DNA of 64,000 nucleotides from Paramecium sonneborni (GCA_905182985.1 CAJJDN010000024.1:374925-438924), one strand, 5' to 3'. Positions 37,401 to 49,700 are shown, numbered from the stretch's first letter. Program-made: numbers and translations. Notes: a model not told the origin generated them from the letters alone.

Positions 37401-38002
37401 TTTTAAGGTTAATACTACTTTTTGTATAGAATCTCTCTATTGAATTGTATTTCCCAAATAATACATACAGTTGTTATTTAATGATATTGTGATAAGATAT
37501 CCATAATTTCCTTCACAGATGAGGAATCAGGGTTTAATTATTATATTCTATGCTCAATTTGGTCCATTAATATATATATTAAATATTCATTATTACTAAG
37601 CTTTCTTCATTCGTACTTAAATTCTATGTTACATTTGTTCCTCTTCCTCTTAACACTTTTACTACATCTATCTTATTAACAATTACTTCTAGTATTTGTA
37701 ATCTACCTAAAATTAGCATATCATTCACCTGTTTCTAATTTATCCAAAGCCAACTAAGCCTAAGATCGATATTTCTAAAGACGATCATTTAATCCTCCTT
37801 TTTCATCTCCTCTCACATTCATCTTATTATAACTTTCCTTTAGAATATTATGATCATTAAATTTCTTCACTAAACAAAATGGACTTCCATAACTATTTGA
37901 AAAACAATTCTTTTGCTTGCATTTCTAAATAAAATCTAATCAATCAATTTTCTATACTGAACCTTTTGATTCTTCATACTTATGTATTCTTTCACTTGCC
38001 AT
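34412..38002 (-). CDS. Rim15/IRE/Greatwall-type AGC kinase
   Basis: Start ATG 38002 (MASERIHKYEES), about 1,100 residues, stop 34412. The N-terminal part contains the Cys motif ELLICRICEKKV...HCEDCQK near 37,000, which matches the small zinc-binding module of plant IRE and yeast Rim15 kinases. The catalytic domain has KPLGKGAYGWVFQV, ALKIID, VHRDLKPENILLD, LADFGLSE and then a ~60-residue insert before IIGTPDYIAPEII, the split activation segment that defines this AGC group. Roughly eight introns are needed, including a 32-nt one ending in AAAG that joins the N-terminal exons, a 34-nt one, and 28-29 nt ones in the kinase core. Family members link nutrient or cell-cycle signals to PP2A control through ENSA/Igo. 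The last ~25 codons before the stop may be misread. Confidence 0.8.
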
Positions 38003-38085
38003 CAATTTTTAACTACTTTTTAATTATAATTAAAACTCAATCTCAATTAATAATTTATTTTTCTAAAATATCAAAACTATTTTGA

Positions 38086-38633
38086 ATGAAACCAACAACC
38101 TCTTTGGTGTAATTAACAGAAGAAAGAATACCTATGGATTTCAAAATGATATAAAAAAACGAAACCTACTTAGAAAGTTATGGAGAAGGCTATCCTAAAA
38201 TTAAAAATGCTAATGATTATTTTCTCTACCTTCTAAACATATATGGAGATTTTTAAAATATTGAGTTAAAACGTTTTACAATTTTTGAAGGAGATTTGCC
38301 ATGTGGTTAAATTGGATTGCATTCTTTCTGTATAGAAAATTTTACATGTTAAGCTGAAGTATTCATCTATTAATCTAGATTTTTTATTGGGTAGATTAAA
38401 ATTACTAAGGCAAAGGAATAGTCACAAGAGCATGTTAATTAATATAAAAGCATGCATTTGAAGTTTTAGGACTAGATCTTCTAATTATTCATTGCTTAAT
38501 AGAAAATATTAAGAGTGCAAATGTTGCTTTAAGATGTGGATTCACATATGAAGGAATATCAAAATTAGATAAAAACGAATATAAAAAATTTATTAAAACA
38601 ATAGAATAATATTAAAAAGAAAATATTAATTGA
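38086..38633 (+). CDS. GNAT-family N-acetyltransferase
   Basis: ATG 38086 to TGA 38631-38633; one 20-nt intron at 38359-38378 (TAG) joins AE to IFYWVD. The 175-residue product fits the RimJ/RimL-type GNAT fold: a strand with GQIGLHSF, the beta-4 AEIFYWVDQNYQGKGI (the acetyl-CoA pyrophosphate motif is YQGKGIVTRA) and the C-terminal ENIKSANVALRCGFTYEG. It should transfer acetyl from acetyl-CoA to an amine; the substrate cannot be told. Divergent from the big kinase gene with 83 bp between starts; its stop is only 3 bp from the next, convergent stop. Confidence 0.88.
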
Positions 38634-38636
38634 TTA

Positions 38637-40862
38637 TCATTTCAATATTTACAATTCTTCAGTCATTTATTCAAATTATTCTAAAAATTTGATATTATCT
38701 GCAAATAGTGTTTAATCTGAATCCAATTAGCAAGGATTAATTTTTATTATTTTTATTAAAGCTTTAATGTCACAAGTTGGTATAAGAGTATTCTTACATT
38801 ATATGTAAGATTTGATGTAATAAAGAGGAAAATGTGCTTCTTCTGATAGATCTTAACCTTCTTTAGGAAATTGAAATCTTCTTTCCACATCTTTAATATA
38901 AAGTTCATCAAGATAATATTCATTGAGTAAATTTTTAACTTAAATAATAAGAATTTGGTTAATATATGGTAATAGTATTTACTATCGAAATAGTTCAGCC
39001 TTAACATCTTTTATTCTTGTATGTAAAGGCAAAGCTACATATTCACCAACCAAAAAAGGAAATAATCCATTCTTTACTGCATAAATAAATGATTCACTTT
39101 CAAATTTATGATTTGTCAAAAATTTATTATAAGCAGGACTTTTTAATAATTTCATAAGAAAGCTTTTAATAAAATTGGAGTAAAAGGCATTATCAAATAA
39201 TTTAGTAATAAATGGTATTGGTTTTTATAAAAGATAACGATATTCTTCGAATTAATTAAGAGCTCTTTCGACAAAAATAAAGTTATATTTAGCATTTATC
39301 AATACCTATGAGATTGCATATTTTATATAAAATATTTCCAAATATGTAATTTACTGTGTTGTAAAAAATGAGATTATTTGTCCAAAATCTAATGTGCTTT
39401 CATAATAAACTCCTTTTAAAAGTTCATGCATTATTGTTTTTAATTAAATAACACTAGAATTTTAAAAGAATAACTTCATAATATCTTAGGATAGAAGATA
39501 TTGAACAACATTTTCTGAAAATTCATCAGCTTGCATTTTATCAATTCTAACAACATTATTTCCTCTTTCTCTTTCCCATTTATTTGTAAAAGAGATTTCA
39601 TCAAAAGAGATCTTTTTTTGTCTTGGTTTTCTGACAAAATATCTATTCAAATTAATCTCATTTTATGGTTATTACAATTAAGGTAAATGACTGATATTTT
39701 ATTATTCTGATGAATTTTTTTAAAATTAAACTAAGTCTTTAATGGTAATATTTCTGCTTTAATTATCAATCCTCTAATTTTTATATAAGCCAACAAAAAA
39801 ACTTTATTATTGTGGTGTTTCGAGATTAACTTATGATTAATGTTATTATTTTTTAGGTATAGAGTTTGATTAATGATTAACTATTGATTATTAGATGTTA
39901 GTATTAATTTACTCAATAGATTCTTGTTTAAAATGAGAATATTATTCTTTTAATAGGGATGATTGTCTTTTTCTCATACGATTTGTTGATTATTAATGAT
40001 CAGATTATAATGATGGAAGGAGAGGATTCAGATAAATCTTTCTAACAGCAGCACTTAACTTATCATTGGATTAATGTTTCAATTTAGATCTTTCATCCAA
40101 ATATTTTTAGTATTTCTCAACTACTATTTTATATTCTTGACTAGTGGTTCCATTATTGTGAGATTATAACATATTAATAATATCATATTTTGCATCTTCT
40201 CACTTATTTATTTATGATTTGTGCCAATTTCACCAATTCAGACACATAATTCTTTGACAGTTATTGAACTTCACTCTAAGTACTTCCTTCAACTCTATTT
40301 CTAATATCAGTAAGTTCTTTTAATGGTAATTTATCCATCACACTTGTTTTAAGAGGCTAAGCTATAACTGGTTTTTCTATAAAACTTGAAGTGAATTTTC
40401 CTTATGAAGGCTATTTAGTATCCAATTTAGTTTAGGAGGCAAATCTATTTGAAATATGCAAAGTCATCCCAACTGATCTTTAAGATAATCTGCTTTATGG
40501 TGGATCAGCAAATTGTTCTATTTTACACTAAATGCTAGATCTCAAAGATCCATCATGTTTTAATATATGTTATGAATTATCTTTATATGAATACATCTTT
40601 TTAAAAATATCTTCAAATGATGGAATACTAAAATAAATCTTTTGTTATACCTTCCTCTCAATTCTTAACCTTAAGATGATTTAACAGATTTTGGAACAGT
40701 ACCTTTTACATAAGTCTATTATTCTTAATTGCCTAATTGCTACATTTTTGAATAGACACTCTCTCGAAATTTTCCTAGATTAAATTCTGATTCATCATTT
40801 TTTGTCAATGATGAATATCTTAACTATTGTTCAGATTAACGATGGGAGTTTCTCTTTAACAT
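38637..40862 (-). CDS. Hypothetical protein, ~730 aa, apparent frame break
   Basis: ATG 40862 to TGA 38637. A 23-nt intron near the N terminus (ending TAG) is clear. The first ~220 residues are Ser/Gln-rich; the C-terminal ~450 are a folded helical region with motifs such as FYIKYAISQVLINAKYNFIF and KNGLFPFLVGEYVALPLH and TCDIKALIKIIK. At about 40185-40210 the frame shifts by one base: the first frame ends at TGA 40183-40185, and the second is open from upstream of an ATG at 40172. No GT-AG intron of suitable length joins them. Either a base is missing or these are two genes nearly touching. I do not recognise the fold; a VPS9- or GAP-like helical domain is possible but unproven. Confidence 0.55.
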
Positions 40863-40970
40863 CTTAACGATTTTTATAATAAATTATATTATTAATATAA
40901 TATATATATATATATGTTAGTCAAACTAAAAAAAAAGATTTTGCTTTATAAGTAATATTTAACTAGAAAT

Positions 40971-41470
40971 TCAATTATATTAAATTAACTTTCTATTGCT
41001 TTCCCATTTTCTTTTTACCATTTCTCTAATCTCTTTTTAATTCAAAGATTCATACTCTAATTTTAGTTTCCAATAAGTTTCTTCATAAAATTTACTATAT
41101 GGTGATCTATCTCTCTTCTTAGGAGTATTATTATCTATTAATGGACCTGTAATTTCTTAGTCATCAATCACATCATTCTACTTCTGATCCTTCTTTGTTG
41201 AAGGTTTTTAATATGATTTAAAAAATTTAGTGATTTTTGTTTATGAAGATTCAATCTTGTTTATCTTCTTTTACATAAATTCCATTGCTATCATTTTATC
41301 CTTAAATGATGGTAAATCCAACCATAAAGTCATTGCCTTTTCCCTCAAATTTTTTTATGGAGTTCCATACTTAGTCTCATAACTAAATATACTTAAATTT
41401 TTTACTATTTTGTAGCCAATTTCAAAAATTTCTCTAATCCTTTATCTTCTTATGCTTCTTCAAAACACAT
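40971..41470 (-). CDS. Hypothetical charged protein with HMG-like C terminus
   Basis: ATG 41470 to TGA 40971 with one 23-nt intron (TAG) after LATK; 158 residues. The first part (KYGTPQKNLREKAMTLWLDLPSF) is helical. After a Lys/Ser/Asp linker with KKRDRSP comes SPYSKFYEETYWKLKLEY...EIREMVKRKWESN, whose pattern (P-Y-x-F at the start, E-I-x-x-x-W at the end) loosely recalls an HMG box. That match is weak. Nuclear function is only a guess. It starts 40 bp after the stop of the EF-hand gene on the same strand. Confidence 0.6.
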
Positions 41471-41510
41471 TTAAAATTAAAAATAGCGGAAAAATAATTA
41501 TTATATAATA

Positions 41511-42312
41511 TCATTTTAGTAATTTATTTAAATTTTGCCCAAGTTATGTAGGTTATCTAATTAATATATTAAAAATACCTTAAATAATATTCCCAATAAG
41601 TTATCATTCCTGTTTATTCTATATCAAACTCAAGAAAATAGCTATTTTAATAAGTTTTATATAATACTTTCTAGTTAATTATCGATCTCTTGTCTATTGA
41701 AGCATTTAATGTTCTGTAAAAAAACCTTAATTATTTGTATCTAATTTCATATAATTTGATCTCTCTTCTTTTTAACAAACAAAATCTAAAAATTATCCCA
41801 TTTCATTAACATCAATAAAACTATCATTTTTTTTATCAATAAACATAAACATTTCTTGCAGATCTGGAATTTCAGCATCAATTTCGTTATAAAATGCTTC
41901 CATTTTGTATTAAAAGAAATTCCTGCTTATTTTAATTAACGAAGTCTCCATAAAGATAAATCCAAAAATCTATTCTGCACTAAATTTCTATAAAGCATAA
42001 TATTTAGGTTAACAAATGAAACTCTAACAAGGAATTGCAAAATTAAAATCTTTACTATCTGGATCTGTATCTTAAGATATAGCTCTATGCTTCTTTAGAA
42101 AATCAGGTGCTGTAAAAAGATCAGCATATTTTTTAACAATTTCTTCTTCAATCCATTTTTTCTATTTAGAAGATTTCTTAATAGTTTCATCAAATTTATG
42201 AACTTCCTTAAAAAGCCCTCCACTACTCGTGTGGAATTTTTAATTCTATGATAATCTATCTTATTATTATTTATGTGGAGTAGTCCTAATTTCTTGTTAT
42301 AATATACATCAT
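41511..42312 (-). CDS. EF-hand protein
   Basis: ATG 42312; a 22-nt intron interrupts the second codon, two more (26 and 22 nt) lie near the C terminus; stop TGA 41511. The ~240-residue protein begins basic (HKQQQDRLSQNQKF), continues with a helical region (EEIVKKYADLFTAPDFLKKH) and contains one canonical EF-hand loop, DKKNDSFIDVNE, flanked by EMFMFI and MGQFLDFV. Two weaker loops follow (LDTNNQGFFTEH and FDIEQTGMITYWEY). Ca2+ binding by the first loop is likely. The exact family is not clear; calcineurin-B or centrin-like cortical regulators share such spacing. Confidence 0.75.
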
Positions 42313-42359
42313 TAAATATAATGATTTATCTTATGGATGTACACATTGTAATTATTTGC

Positions 42360-42713
42360 TCAATGATCGAGGATTGTTGTTTCTTATACTATTTTATCTT
42401 GATTATTATTTGCTTTAGGTTGATGGAGATAGATTTCTTAAATTTTCTTTGGATTTCTATTATCTTTTTTACAAGATACGACCTTATTTATTTAGTTATA
42501 AGAATTTGCGTAAATCCATATATAATCTTCTTTGGTCTCTATGAATTAGAAATTTATACCATTTTTCTTTTTATATGAAGATAAGATTGAAATAATGTCT
42601 AAATTATTTTAATGGGCACATTATCTAAGATAAAGTCGATCATCCTTGGGAATTTCTTAGTTATTAAGAAAACATTGTACATATGCATTTCTCAATTAAA
42701 TTAAAGTACTCAT
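42360..42713 (-). CDS. Hypothetical protein, 117 aa
   Basis: Intronless ORF ATG 42713 to TGA 42360. Starts MSTLIQLRNAYVQCFLNNQE and has several charged helices and a central FIETKEDYIWIYANSYNQ. No recognised domain. It lies 55 bp downstream of the next upstream gene's stop on the same strand, which fits the tight tandem spacing here. Confidence 0.5.
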
Positions 42714-42768
42714 TAGATTGACTATTTTGTCTATTCATTTAGCTGTTATAATTAATTATAATAGTAAA

Positions 42769-44266
42769 TCAATTATTTAATTTCTAATTAAAGGAATCAT
42801 TATAAAATTTAACAAATTTTCCATCATTTGACTGAGCTCTTTATCTGAAACTATCCTATTATGATTTAATGAATTTTGACTCTTCATGGCGGCTTTTCAG
42901 AGGACGAGAAAAATCTATCTTAATCTTTTTAATAAATTATTAAATGGTTAATTGGGAGGGTTAATTTTATGATTAATTGAGATGTTAATTATTTTCTTTA
43001 TTTCTTTTATTAGCAAGAATTCTACTCCAATTACTATCATTAATCTTATTTTATATATAATTTAACTAACTAAATATGAGTAATAATTTACCTAAACTTT
43101 TTGTTATCTTTAGAATCTTACTTGAGAAGTCGAGAGATTTCTTTAAATGATTAATTATTACTACTATTATTATATTAATTTAATTTGTTAAGAGTTTCCT
43201 TCATTGATTTTAATGGTTACTTTTGTTATGGTTTAATTCTACATTCCTCAAATGTATCAAATTTTTCAAATCCCTAAGTTTAAAAAGTATTTTCTCTTGC
43301 ACTATGTTATAAACTGCTTCTTTTACTCTCTTCAACAACTCTTATTTCTTAAGGAATAGTTAATTATTTAGGGGAATTATAAGATCTCAATTCTTAGATT
43401 TTATCTGATAAATTATTTTCTTAATTAAATATTGAGCAATCAAAATTGGTTGGTAATATTAATACTGAATGTTTCACTCCATTAAATGGTTAATTCTTTC
43501 TCATTATTGGTGGTAAAATCACCAAACTTTTAGCTCCTTCTTTGCCAAAACCATCTACACAATAATATTCATTTTTTTGATATGAAACTATCTCATATAT
43601 CACTCTACTAAAACCTATGTTGATCTCTTAATCACTTAGTATTATATAAGATAACAATAACCAATATTATTTCATCCATTCAATCAAATCATCGTTATCT
43701 TCTTCTATAAATTCATCTATGTTTTTAATATTCAATTTCAGATGAGATTTTAATTTATTTATTGTTATTTCATTAAATCCTAATACATTTAAGTAATTAT
43801 CTTAATATAATTTTTATAAAAGACTAAATAACCCTTAACAATTTATTCCTAGTATTGTGGCTATTTGTAAAGTTTTATTATTTAGTTCTTCTCTGATTAC
43901 TTATTCTAAAAATAGACAACTTTCTTAAACAACTTACACTAACACTTTTGGTTAATCAAAAAGATAACCAAAGGCTGATGGAAGTGTTTCTTTTACCATA
44001 TTTTCATATTTTAATTTAAATTCACTTGGCAACATAAATTTAGAAGATGTATTTGTAACATTGACAGAACAATGTACTAAACTCTCTTATAATTACTTAA
44101 TCTATTGTTAAAGTCTGAAATTTTCTATTCTAAATTTATTCATATCCGATTCTAAAATTTCTATCATAGCCATTGTTTCATCTGTTTGAATCTACAAGGA
44201 TGAGTTTTTCTTAGGCTTTTTGCGAAATGAATTAGCAATTGATTCCATCTCATCTAAGCTTATCAT
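42769..44266 (-). CDS. Hypothetical coiled-coil protein, ~490 aa
   Basis: ATG 44266 to TGA 42769 with one 22-nt intron (TAG) after DNKKFR. The N terminus has a coiled coil (DMNKFRIENFRLQQQIKQL), then a folded region with FMLPSEFKLKYENMVKETLPSAFGYLF, VVQESCLFLEQVIREEL and EFIEEDNDDLIEWMKQYW. The C-terminal third is Gln/Asn/Ser-rich. No family recognised; the mixed coiled coil and helical domain would fit a cytoskeletal scaffold. Confidence 0.65.
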
Positions 44267-44891
44267 TATTCAAAATATATTGCTGTTATATAAATATTTA
44301 ATTTATGTAATTTTTTTAATCTAATGTAAAGTAAGAAAAGTCATTAACTATAATCATAATAATTAAAAATTATTAGATTATTTTCTACCAAATTCATATT
44401 AATAATAATTATAATAATGAAATCAAATAACTTAGTATTTAATTTTATTCTATTTTTTATTTAAATTGATATTTTTTAATAGGTTTTGAAAATTAATTGC
44501 AAAATATTTACTTTAACTTAAATAATGTATTATTTATATTAAAGAAAATAGTGGATTATTTATGATTAAAATCTTTCCATAGAGTTCTAAGCATATTTAA
44601 AATTATATGAAAAAAATTTATCATAAAAATAAGTTTATTAACAATATAAAATAAAAAATAGAATCATATAAAGTTTTTAATGACTTCATTTTATTATGAT
44701 TGCAATAGTTTTTAATTGAGTAAGAATGATAAATTAGTCTTGATGTTATCTACATAAAAATTAAGGGAATAATGTATTGAAGAATAGTGAAAGTGAAAAT
44801 TTAAAACTTTGATATGATAGCAGAGTAAAAATATTGGCAAGTGACAAGAAATAAAATATTTAGGCATAAATATTAAAATTTTTATAATTAA
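44267..44891. other. AT-rich intergenic region, nothing recognised
   Basis: About 625 bases between divergent starts at 44266 and 44892, over 80 percent A+T by eye, with many short runs. No coding, RNA or repeat signal was seen. Confidence 0.5.
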
Positions 44892-45311
44892 ATGTATTTT
44901 GATGAAGACTTAGGTCCTTGGTGTAGTGATGATTATAGACCTCGTTCACGATATCATAGTTAGATGACAGTACCAGTACATAAAGATAAGACAGAAGTAA
45001 AAGAAACTCATTAAACAATTAATTCTATATTAACAGCAAAGAAAAATGAATTACCTAAGTTAAGGTTGAATAGTATATCACCAAGATAAGTAGTAAAACA
45101 ATAATATATCAACAAATTCATAAAGATTAAGGAATCTCCCAATGAGAAACATTTTTTACCTTAACTCTCATTAATAAAGATGAAACCTCATTATACAAAA
45201 CCTAAGAATCGAAACACAGGTGTACATGTAATATTTGAAATCGAAAAAATAATTCGTCGAAACCATGGTTACCTCCCAACTCATAAGTACACTACTTCTA
45301 CTATAATTTGA
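44892..45311 (+). CDS. Hypothetical basic protein, 139 aa
   Basis: Intronless ORF ATG 44892 to TGA 45309-45311. Starts MYFDEDLGPWCSDDYRPRSR, then is Lys/Pro/His-rich and ends RRNHGYLPTHKYTTSTII. No known domain. Its stop codon abuts, with no base between, the stop of the convergent gene at 45312. Confidence 0.65.
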
Positions 45312-45968
45312 TCATATATAATCATTTTTTCCTTACAATGCCTCTAATTTAGCTCTAAATCGTGGTAGTTTTTGGATCAAATAATTATTTTTTTCAATGA
45401 TCATACGATCTAAAGGTTATTCATTAATTGTGCCACTTCTTTTATGTTACATATGTTTATAAAATTATTTAACTTGCAATTCAATTTATTCTTCTCTTTC
45501 ATCTCTTTTTTATAGATATTGGATTTATTATTTATTGTCGTGCATCTTTAAGGTTTTTTTAAAAGGATCAAAATTGTATTATTAAATTAAAAGATCAAAG
45601 AATTTCTGATCACCAGACTAATGATAATGAAATATAATATTTACTTTGCCAGCCTTTTATATCAAAAGAAAATCTAAAAAATTATTTTTATTGAGACGAC
45701 TCAATTCACCTTTGATAGTTGGATTGATCAATGGTATAAAATCTTTAATTTTGAATGGTTCTATTTGTTTAGATTCAAGCTAAGTTAATTTGATATTATA
45801 ATCTGGGATATGTTTTCCACTTCCAGCTAAAGTAAAATCCATTTTTTTAAGAGTCATCTCATTATCATTATGAGATAATAAACGATGAGTCATTTTTCTT
45901 GCTGTAGGTTTAAATGATTCACCATAACGAGTTGGATCAGATTTAGAAATTTAGCTCACTGATTACAT
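45312..45968 (-). CDS. Hypothetical protein, 218 aa
   Basis: Intronless ORF ATG 45968 to TGA 45312-45314. Basic N terminus (SDPTRYGESFKPTARKMTHR), a middle with ESKQIEPFKIKDFIPLINPTIKGEL and a helical C terminus (QYLQKRDEREEQIELQVKQF). No recognised domain. The start codon is 18 bp from the start of the divergent GFA-domain gene. Confidence 0.7.
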
Positions 45969-45986
45969 ATAAAATAAAATAAGAAA
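45969..45986. promoter_or_regulatory. Minimal bidirectional intergenic spacer, 18 bp
   Basis: The only DNA between the start codons of two divergent genes (45968 minus, 45987 plus). It is entirely A/T except one G. Core promoters must lie in it or inside the two coding regions. Confidence 0.45.
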
Positions 45987-46385
45987 ATGGAATAATTATA
46001 TTAAGGAAGTTGTCATTGTTAAAAGGTTCAATTTGAATTTTCAGGACCTCTTGAAATGGAAGTAATCAGATGCCATTGTTCAATTTGCAAAATGAAACAA
46101 AATCATCATGTTTTGATTCACGATTCTAAATTTAAGTTATTAACAAGTATGGAAGAACTTAGTCTCTATACATTCAATACAAAGCAAGTATATTTAATTT
46201 ATTTAATATCTTAGGCTAAGCATTACTTTTGTAAAACTTGTGGAGTATAATCCTTTTTTTATCCAAGATTCAATCCTAATATGATAGCTATTACTATCTA
46301 TTGTGTTTAAATACCATCCAATGTTAAGTTGACATATGTGACTTAAGGACTTGAATAATCAATTAAAGAAACTATTAAACAATGA
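45987..46385 (+). CDS. GFA/CENP-V domain zinc protein
   Basis: ATG 45987 to TGA 46383-46385; one 27-nt intron at 46188-46214 (TAG). The 123-residue product has the full Cys set of the GFA/CENP-V fold: GSCHCQKVQFEF, IRCHCSICKMKQ and, after the intron, HYFCKTCGVQSFFYPR. These bind two zinc ions. Bacterial relatives process S-hydroxymethylglutathione; animal CENP-V associates with kinetochores and microtubules, and stand-alone copies of this size are common in protists with unknown substrate. Enzyme or zinc-binding adaptor cannot be decided from sequence. Confidence 0.88.
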
Positions 46386-46402
46386 AATTAAATTAATTTC
46401 TT

Positions 46403-46669
46403 ATGAACCAACAGTGTCCTCATTGCCGAAGAAGAATTCCAACTCCTTCTTCTGTTATCAAACCTAGATACTAAAAGAAATAAAATGTAACATAAACACT
46501 CAAAAATATTTCATTATATGACTTACTTGAAGAATTTGCTAAAATTAAAAATGAATAGCACTTCGACCTGATCCAATTTTTACAAGATAAAATCCCAAAA
46601 CCAGAAATTACTGATTCAATCTACCCTGTTACTTAAAGAAAGAAATGGGATTTGCCTTAGAAATAATGA
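46403..46669 (+). CDS. Small CxxC hypothetical protein, 88 aa
   Basis: Intronless ORF ATG 46403 to TGA 46667-46669, only 17 bp after the GFA gene stop. Starts MNQQCPHCRRRIP with one CxxC pair, then is basic and ends with a helical LLEEFAKIKNEQHFDLIQFLQDK. The single CxxC could be half of a zinc site completed by dimerisation. No family recognised. Confidence 0.55.
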
Positions 46670-46716
46670 TTATTTCTTTCCATATTATTTTCTGTTAATT
46701 TATAAACTTATATTAA

Positions 46717-49700
46717 TCAATATTATCTCCTTCTTAAATTTGCCTTTACTTATACAAATCCACTGTAAGTTGAATCCAAAAGTGGATCATCCTTTATATA
46801 CTTTAAATCCTCCACTTTAAACTCTTTAAATTTTAATCTAAAAATTTACCTTTTTAAGATTATTTTGATTATTATTTTCTATTCTTTTAATTTCCATAAA
46901 GTAACTCTTAAACTTCTTTATCAACTTCTTCTTTTCTTGAGACTCTCTCACTTGATTTCTATTATACAACTTCTTAATTAGAGAGAATTTCTTAAGTGCT
47001 TGGTTATTCAATTGAATGTTAAAGCATACTTGGAATTATATCTTACTTATTCTTTTCCCAATCCAAATAAACTCTCTCAAATTCATATGGTGATAACTCA
47101 GCTAATAAATTAATTAATATTACTACCTTAAGATGAATCATTTGGAATTGTGAAATGACCTTTCTTTATTTCTAATTCTCTCTTTATGTTCTCCAAAATT
47201 TCTTATTTTCTCATATTATGCTATTCTTCATAATTATTTTATAATTCATTATTATTTTTTTATGGTTTTTCAGTTACTTTCTTCAAAAATTCTTCGTATT
47301 AAGGACTATCATTCTTATTTTCTCTTTATGGATTGGTAAGTAATTTTTCACTTTCTTTTTTAAAATCCTCAACATTAATAACTTGTTTCTTACCATTATT
47401 ATCAGTTACTTCTACTCCTCCTTTTAATCCTAATGCTTTCTTTAAATCTTCAATTCCTTATTCAATTTTTGGCTCTACTTTATTGAAAGACTCTTTCCTT
47501 ACATCTACTATTGGTAACTTTTAATAGTGTTTTCTATCTTCTTCCTTCAGAGTTTCATCTACTACATCATGTAATAAATTGTTAAAATTATTTATGGCCT
47601 TCTAAGCAGGTCTTTCTGGATCTTTGGCAATTTTATCCTCTATAACTAAACTTGCAGATTTTCTTTTATTATGAGATTCTTAAATTTCCTATTTTATTTC
47701 TTATTTTAATTCTTCTTTAATTTCTTATTTTAATTATTCTTTTAAATTTTTTTTTAATTCCTCTTAATTTAATTCATGTTCAATTTTCAGAGATTTATCT
47801 TCATGCTCTATTTCAATAGATCTATCAGTTTATTTATTATTACTTTATTAAGGATTATGAGAGATAGTAATTGAATGTTAAATCTTTTATTTATGTTTCT
47901 TACTAGAAATTGAATCTTATTATAATTATTATTATTATTATTATTGTTATTATTGTTATTATTATTATTGTTATTATTATTATGGTTCATCTTATTTTTT
48001 TGTTTGTTATTAAACTTCAAAATTATCTTCATAATCATAATCTTATTCATTTAATTGAGGTTAATCCAATTATTAATTGGCAACATCAATTATAATATCA
48101 ATTTCATTTTCATCCTTGGGTGTTTCTGAATAGATATCTTCCTCTTTTTAATTATCAGAAAGTTATTCTTGCTGTTCAATTTCCTAAGGTATAAATTAAT
48201 TTGCTTTCATAACAACGAAATCTTATTCTAATTCTTATTATGATGATTAATCACTTTGATAATCTTGCTAATAATCTTAATCTTATTATTATTCAGAAAT
48301 ATCATAATCTGTTTCCAAATTATTTTCAACTTTATTTGATGATTCTTCCTCTTTTGATTAATTATCTACTTCATCGTAATATTATGGTGGTTATTCATAA
48401 GATTCTCCAGTAACAGCTGAATTATCCTTAACAAGATTGTCAATAGTTAAATATTACTCTTAAGGTTCAGCAGTATCATCATAACTTTAAACTTATTGAG
48501 TTGCATCTTCTTATTATTATTATTCATCTTCTAAAATTTGATCTTCCGTTAATTATTATGAGTTAATTTCCTATTATTCTAATTCTTGATCATCATTTGA
48601 TTATTGAAGTTCTTATTCTTATTCTTATTATTATTATTATTATGATGGTTCTTGATCTAAATTTTCAGATTATTCAATTTCTGTTGAATTATTCTAATCA
48701 TCATCAATGCCTTGATAATATTGCTCTTAATTTTCTTCAATTTAAGGTTAATCCTCTTATGATAATTCATTGCTTTATTCATCATATGTGGCTTCATACA
48801 TTTAACTATTGTCATTAACCATGATATAATCACTAGTTTTTTTGGTTTCCACATTTTCTTTTTTAATAGTTCCAATAGTATTAGCTAAAGCTTCAAGTTC
48901 TTTTTAAAAATCATCAAATGATATATTGATTTCATCTTCAGTCTAATTTTGATTTTGAGAAGTATTTGTTTCTTCAGTAGAAACAGAAACTTCAGTTGAT
49001 AATAATTATTATTATTATGAATCATCAACAGAGTCTAATGTAGATTCTACAAAATCATCATCTCTAGCTTCTACTATTTTATAATTAGTTTCTTCATCAA
49101 TATCATCATTTAATTTAATATCTTCAATTTAAATATTTTGTTAATCCTATTGTTGTTCATCATCATCATAAATAAAATTAACATTTTCTATATCAGGTTG
49201 AAGTGTTTCTAAATAATCTCCAAGTTATTTAACTTCTTATTCTGGTTATGGTTCAATTTAATTTTATTCATAATCTTCATCTTTCAAAATAATAACTTAA
49301 TCATTATTTTCAGGAACATCTAATCTATCAATAATCAAAGAATATTATTTGTCACCTTCTTCAACTGAATCTAAAGAATTAGTTGATGCAGAATCTAATT
49401 TAAAATCTCTAATGGCATTATTTAATTTATCTTTTAATCTTTATTTTTCTCTTAAAAAATCAGATTTCTTAGGTTTTCTAACGAAAGCTTCTCCTTCATC
49501 TGTTGTTAATCCAATTTCAATAGCACCTTCTTCTTTTATACTTTCTTATTCTTAAACAATATCTTCTTATGGTTCCAATTCCACCTATTCTTGAGATTAC
49601 TCAATTTCCTAGACTTCATCAATTTAAGGTTAAACCTAATCAGAAATAACTTCCACTTGACCAGATTCATAAACTTCAATTTCTTAATGATCTTCGTCTA

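Noticed and set aside
37513..38002. Separate small gene at the kinase 5' end
   Set aside because: A 32-nt intron ending AAAG joins these exons in frame to the kinase N-terminal region, so one long gene is more consistent.
42321..42578. Plus-strand hydrophobic ORF of 85 aa
   Set aside because: Lies opposite the 117-aa minus gene and its upstream gap; no use of TAA/TAG as Gln and composition typical of antisense shadow.
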